From assembly GCA_030180135.1 (NCBI GenBank), contig CM058240.1:253001-317000 (forward strand): DNA of 64,000 nucleotides, read 5' to 3'. Under the pieces are notes generated by a model, which did not search any database, was not told the DNA's origin, and saw only the letters and a list, made by a program, of their open reading frames with translations. This DNA comes from Orychophragmus violaceus (lineage: Eukaryota; Streptophyta; Magnoliopsida; Brassicales; Brassicaceae). Positions 58,246 through 64,000 of the stretch are shown piece after piece; position 1 is the stretch's first letter; each line of letters begins with the position of its first letter. The translations under genes were made by a program, and so were the position numbers.

Positions 58246-58317
58246 CTCCGATGCCGGGAATCGAACCCGGGTCTCCTGGGTGAAAGCCAGATATCCTAAC
58301 CGCTGGACGACAACGGA
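58246..58317 (-). tRNA. tRNA-Glu (UUC)
   Basis: Minus-strand 72-nt cloverleaf: acceptor TCCGTTG/CATCGGA with G as discriminator, D stem GTCC/GGAT, anticodon stem TCTGG/CCAGG with loop CTTTCAC (anticodon TTC), and T arm CCGGG-TTCGATT-CCCGG. The fifth acceptor pair is U-U (base 58251), where the usual 3' strand would be CAACGGA. No intron. A run of A/T follows both ends; a T-rich terminator is present on the minus strand (58236-58245 A on plus). Confidence 0.92.
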
Positions 58318-58602
58318 TTTGATGAACAATCACATTAATAGTGTTACCTAACCTATGTTATTAATGGTCTATCAGTTTGACAAAAAAAAAAGCAAACCGG
58401 TTAAGCCGTAATTATCGTGTGAGAGTAAGGGTAGCAAGTTAATTTCAGGAGTCATCATTTTCCATTTTTCTTTTTTAGGCACCTTGGTGGCTCTCTCTCA
58501 CTCCGCTGGCTCGCGAGTTCTGAAGAAAAACTATTTCGTCTACCTTTTCATTTCTTCGGATTCCCAAACAACTGATTCGCCTGTGGATTGAAGAAGAAGA
58601 AG

Positions 58603-62007
<3,405 letters not shown>

Positions 62008-62640
62008 TTTCCTTTCCTTCCCTTCCCTTCCCCCACACCCAAGCAAGCAGCAGCCCTTGTGCTTTATTATTTTTGTGTCATTGGAATAAAGGGAATTAGG
62101 ATTAAAAAAACCAACAAAAGAGTTTGCTATTTATTGCTATGTTGAGCTGATGATGGAAGACAAAGAAGCGTTTGTGGTTTTACATTTTGACACCTGAAAA
62201 GGTGTGTAATAAAAATAACCGTTAATTTGTTTGGTACATTTCCTAAAAACTTGTTAGTTTGTTACCTCTTGATCATGATATAGCAATAGCTTGAATTGTT
62301 TTTACAGACTGTTAATTGGTAAATCTTATTTTTGCAGTAATAATAAGATTCAAAACTTTGAGATCCAATTATACTTGCACTTCTTTATAACGTTGTGTGT
62401 TTTTAGCTCTGCCACTGCCTCCACCCTAGTGTTCTTTTACGGTCATATGCCCCCCCCAACGGCCCAACCTCCATTTCTCAATGTCTTTACTGCGAGCCCC
62501 GCACATTTTGCTTGGGCCTTGTAACTTTTCATGCCGGTCCAAATTGGTAAAAACAGGATTTGTCATGGATATCTGAACCGCTATCGTTCAATACGTGTTG
62601 TATAATGTATCTCGGACAAACAATATAATCAACTCCTACG
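62008..62640. other. SDH1-1 3' region and spacer, no gene
   Basis: Contains SDH1-1 3' UTR. The GRAS gene recalled at this place in Arabidopsis (At5g66770) was not found. Confidence 0.5.
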
Positions 62641-62901
62641 TCCCGCCACCTGTCATCACAGCTTCACGTGGCAAACTTTGGCCAAGACACAGTCGCGCTG
62701 TTATGTCGGTAGACAGACTCTTTAGTTAATACTTTAATCCTGACGTGATTAAATTCGTTAACTCCACCTTCATTAACCCTTCTTTATTCACAATCCCTTA
62801 ATAATAAGCGATCTTTTTTTTAACTTTATCATCTTCTTGTAAGAACTAAAACTACTTCCTCTATAAATTTAAAGCATCAAGAACCTCAGAAAAGCTGAGA
62901 A
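62641..62901 (+). promoter_or_regulatory. Promoter of the LEA-like gene with G-box/ABRE
   Basis: ttcacgtggcaa at about 62663-62674 holds the palindromic CACGTG (62665-62670) and the ACGTGGC ABRE core. A TATA box, TATAAATT, lies at 62862-62869, about 40 bp before the ATG. This arrangement fits abscisic-acid and seed-maturation control of an LEA-type gene (inference). Confidence 0.6.
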
Positions 62902-63407
62902 ATGATCAACGTGTTTAAGACGATCCGACCACTGCCTTCAACCACAATCTCTTTCTTGTCACAACCGTCTCGAGTTGGCCGCAAAGTTACCGGGTTTAGT
63001 TTCGCTACCGCTTCAGACCAGCAGCAAAAGATGGATAAGAAACCTGAGAAACAAGACGAGAAAACCGGGTTTGTCTCTTCCACTTTATATGTGTTTGGAA
63101 TTTATTTTAAAGATTTGTAAACTCCTTTGATTAAAGCAGTGACGTGATGTCTCATTCGTATGGAGAAGGGTACGCTTCGAGGTCTGATGAAGAAGGGTTT
63201 GGAGGAACCTACGGTAATAAAACCTTTCAAAAGGATGAGGATGCCCATGAGAATCACCCTGGTATATTTAACAACTTATTATATACAAGTTAATCTCTAA
63301 ATCGTCTGTGACTGTTTACGATTCTTTGTTTTGTTGTTTTGAAAGATTACGACAAAACTCAAGGTAGCGAATCGAAGGAGAAGGAGAAATCTAGGCACCA
63401 GACGTAA
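62902..63407 (+). CDS. Small LEA-like mitochondrial/plastid-targeted protein (At5g66780-like)
   Basis: Three exons, 62902-63068, 63140-63261 and 63346-63407, join in phase to 116 residues. The N terminus MINVFKTIRPLPSTTISFLS with later RVGRK resembles an organellar targeting peptide. The rest is hydrophilic and disordered-looking, rich in Lys, Glu, Asp and Gly (KMDKKPEKQDEKTG, SHSYGEGYASRSDEEGFGG, KTQGSESKEKEKSRHQT). It matches what I recall as a 'late embryogenesis abundant' annotation in Arabidopsis. The role is probably protection during desiccation or stress; no enzymatic motif. The G-box promoter agrees. Confidence 0.85.
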
Positions 63408-63774
63408 ATCTCTCGCTGCTGAAGAATGGTTTATGTTTAATGTTCTAATAAGTCAAGACGTATGCTCTGTAGACTTGCTTACTGTGTTTTGGACCCAGTA
63501 GATTTGGCTTTTTTTTGTTTGTTACTATATGTAACGCTCGTTGAATTAATCTATAGTCTTTGTTTATTTATTGAATTTCTCGTTTGATTAACGGCTACGA
63601 TCAAGATTGCCCTTCTATCCACTCTTAACGAGTCAACAGAACCGTAAAAGTCAACTGAACTTGGTCGGAGCGAAACGGTCAAACATATCGTTCCATCATG
63701 GACATGAAATATAACACCCGAGCTTAATTACGGGGACCGTTCATTCGATTCATTATTGTTATCTTCCTTCCCCC
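63408..63774. other. Spacer between the LEA-like and WAK-like genes
   Basis: 3' region of the LEA-like gene and promoter of the kinase gene; no RNA gene or repeat recognised. Confidence 0.5.
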
Positions 63775-64000
63775 ATGGAAGAAACTCACCAACCAAACAC
63801 TCCATATCTCGTCTTCCTCTACCTTTTCTTTACTCTCACCGTCGCTACACAAACCACCTGCTCGGTTAACTGCCAAACCGGTTCCCTCCGTTATCCATTT
63901 GGTTTCTCCGACGGTTATCCGATCCGATTCAATTGCTCCAACAAAACCGGCGACGCGGAAATCGGAGAATTCACTGTACAGCAAGTAACCAACGCAAACA
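63775..64000 (+). CDS. WAK-like receptor kinase, 5' part (window edge)
   Basis: Only the first 75 codons are in the window. A signal peptide (hydrophobic LVFLYLFFTLTVA at residues 11-23) is followed by a GUB_WAK_bind galacturonan-binding start (CSVNCQTGSLRYPFGFSDG...FNCS). By position it would be the At5g66790 gene (WAKL21 in Arabidopsis, from memory), a plasma-membrane Ser/Thr kinase sensing cell-wall fragments. The kinase domain lies beyond the edge and cannot be checked. The long frame on the opposite strand is a shadow. Confidence 0.85.
   Translation, partial: MEETHQPNTPYLVFLYLFFTLTVATQTTCSVNCQTGSLRYPFGFSDGYPIRFNCSNKTGDAEIGEFTVQQVTNAN

Overview
This is a 64 kb window of a plant nuclear genome, almost certainly from the mustard family (Brassicaceae). 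It has AT-rich intergenic DNA, GT-AG introns in single-copy genes, Brassicaceae-type transposons, and a gene order that from memory follows the lower arm of Arabidopsis chromosome 5 around At5g66690-At5g66790. In order the genes are a UGT72E monolignol glucosyltransferase, HB53 (HD-Zip I), a PP2C phosphatase (minus), IDD1/ENY zinc finger (minus), a DUF620 protein, a small membrane protein, U1-70K, DDM1, tRNA-Glu (minus), SDH1-1, a small LEA-like protein, and the 5' end of a WAK-like kinase cut by the window edge. Exon structures were built by hand from splice sites; every multi-exon model keeps reading phase and gives a family-length product (DDM1 764 aa, IDD1 501 aa, U1-70K 434 aa, SDH1 626 aa).

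Layout. 1-2.6 kb: UGT72E with a tandemly duplicated promoter segment. 2.8-17.3 kb: a gene-free transposon patchwork holding two TSD-flanked retroposons, a Helitron, a hAT element, a mariner-like element and four Tourist-like MITEs. 17.4-25.4 kb: HB53, PP2C and IDD1, with another retroposon behind HB53 and a transposon in a PP2C intron. 25.4-30.4 kb: IDD1 upstream region and retroposon debris. 30.4-41.5 kb: a complete, very young Ty3/gypsy Tat-lineage LTR retrotransposon on the minus strand. 42.4-64 kb: the gene-rich part, interrupted by a 5'-truncated, broken LINE at 45.0-48.1 kb.

The most notable object is the LTR retrotransposon. It has a 5-bp target duplication, LTRs that differ by one base and one 15-bp tandem duplication, a gag and a pol lying in one frame with a single UAA between them, and a separate four-exon gene of 789 codons on the opposite strand with its own TATA box. 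The second notable point is gene content. U1-70K and a small membrane-protein gene sit between the DUF620 gene and DDM1, which are neighbours in Arabidopsis (from memory). Arabidopsis keeps U1-70K on the paralogous chromosome 3 segment, so this looks like differential gene retention after the ancient duplication. Arabidopsis locus names are recalled, not searched.

The genes are not a pathway. They cover lignin/phenylpropanoid glucosylation, root and seed transcription factors, splicing, chromatin silencing and the mitochondrial TCA/respiratory complex II.
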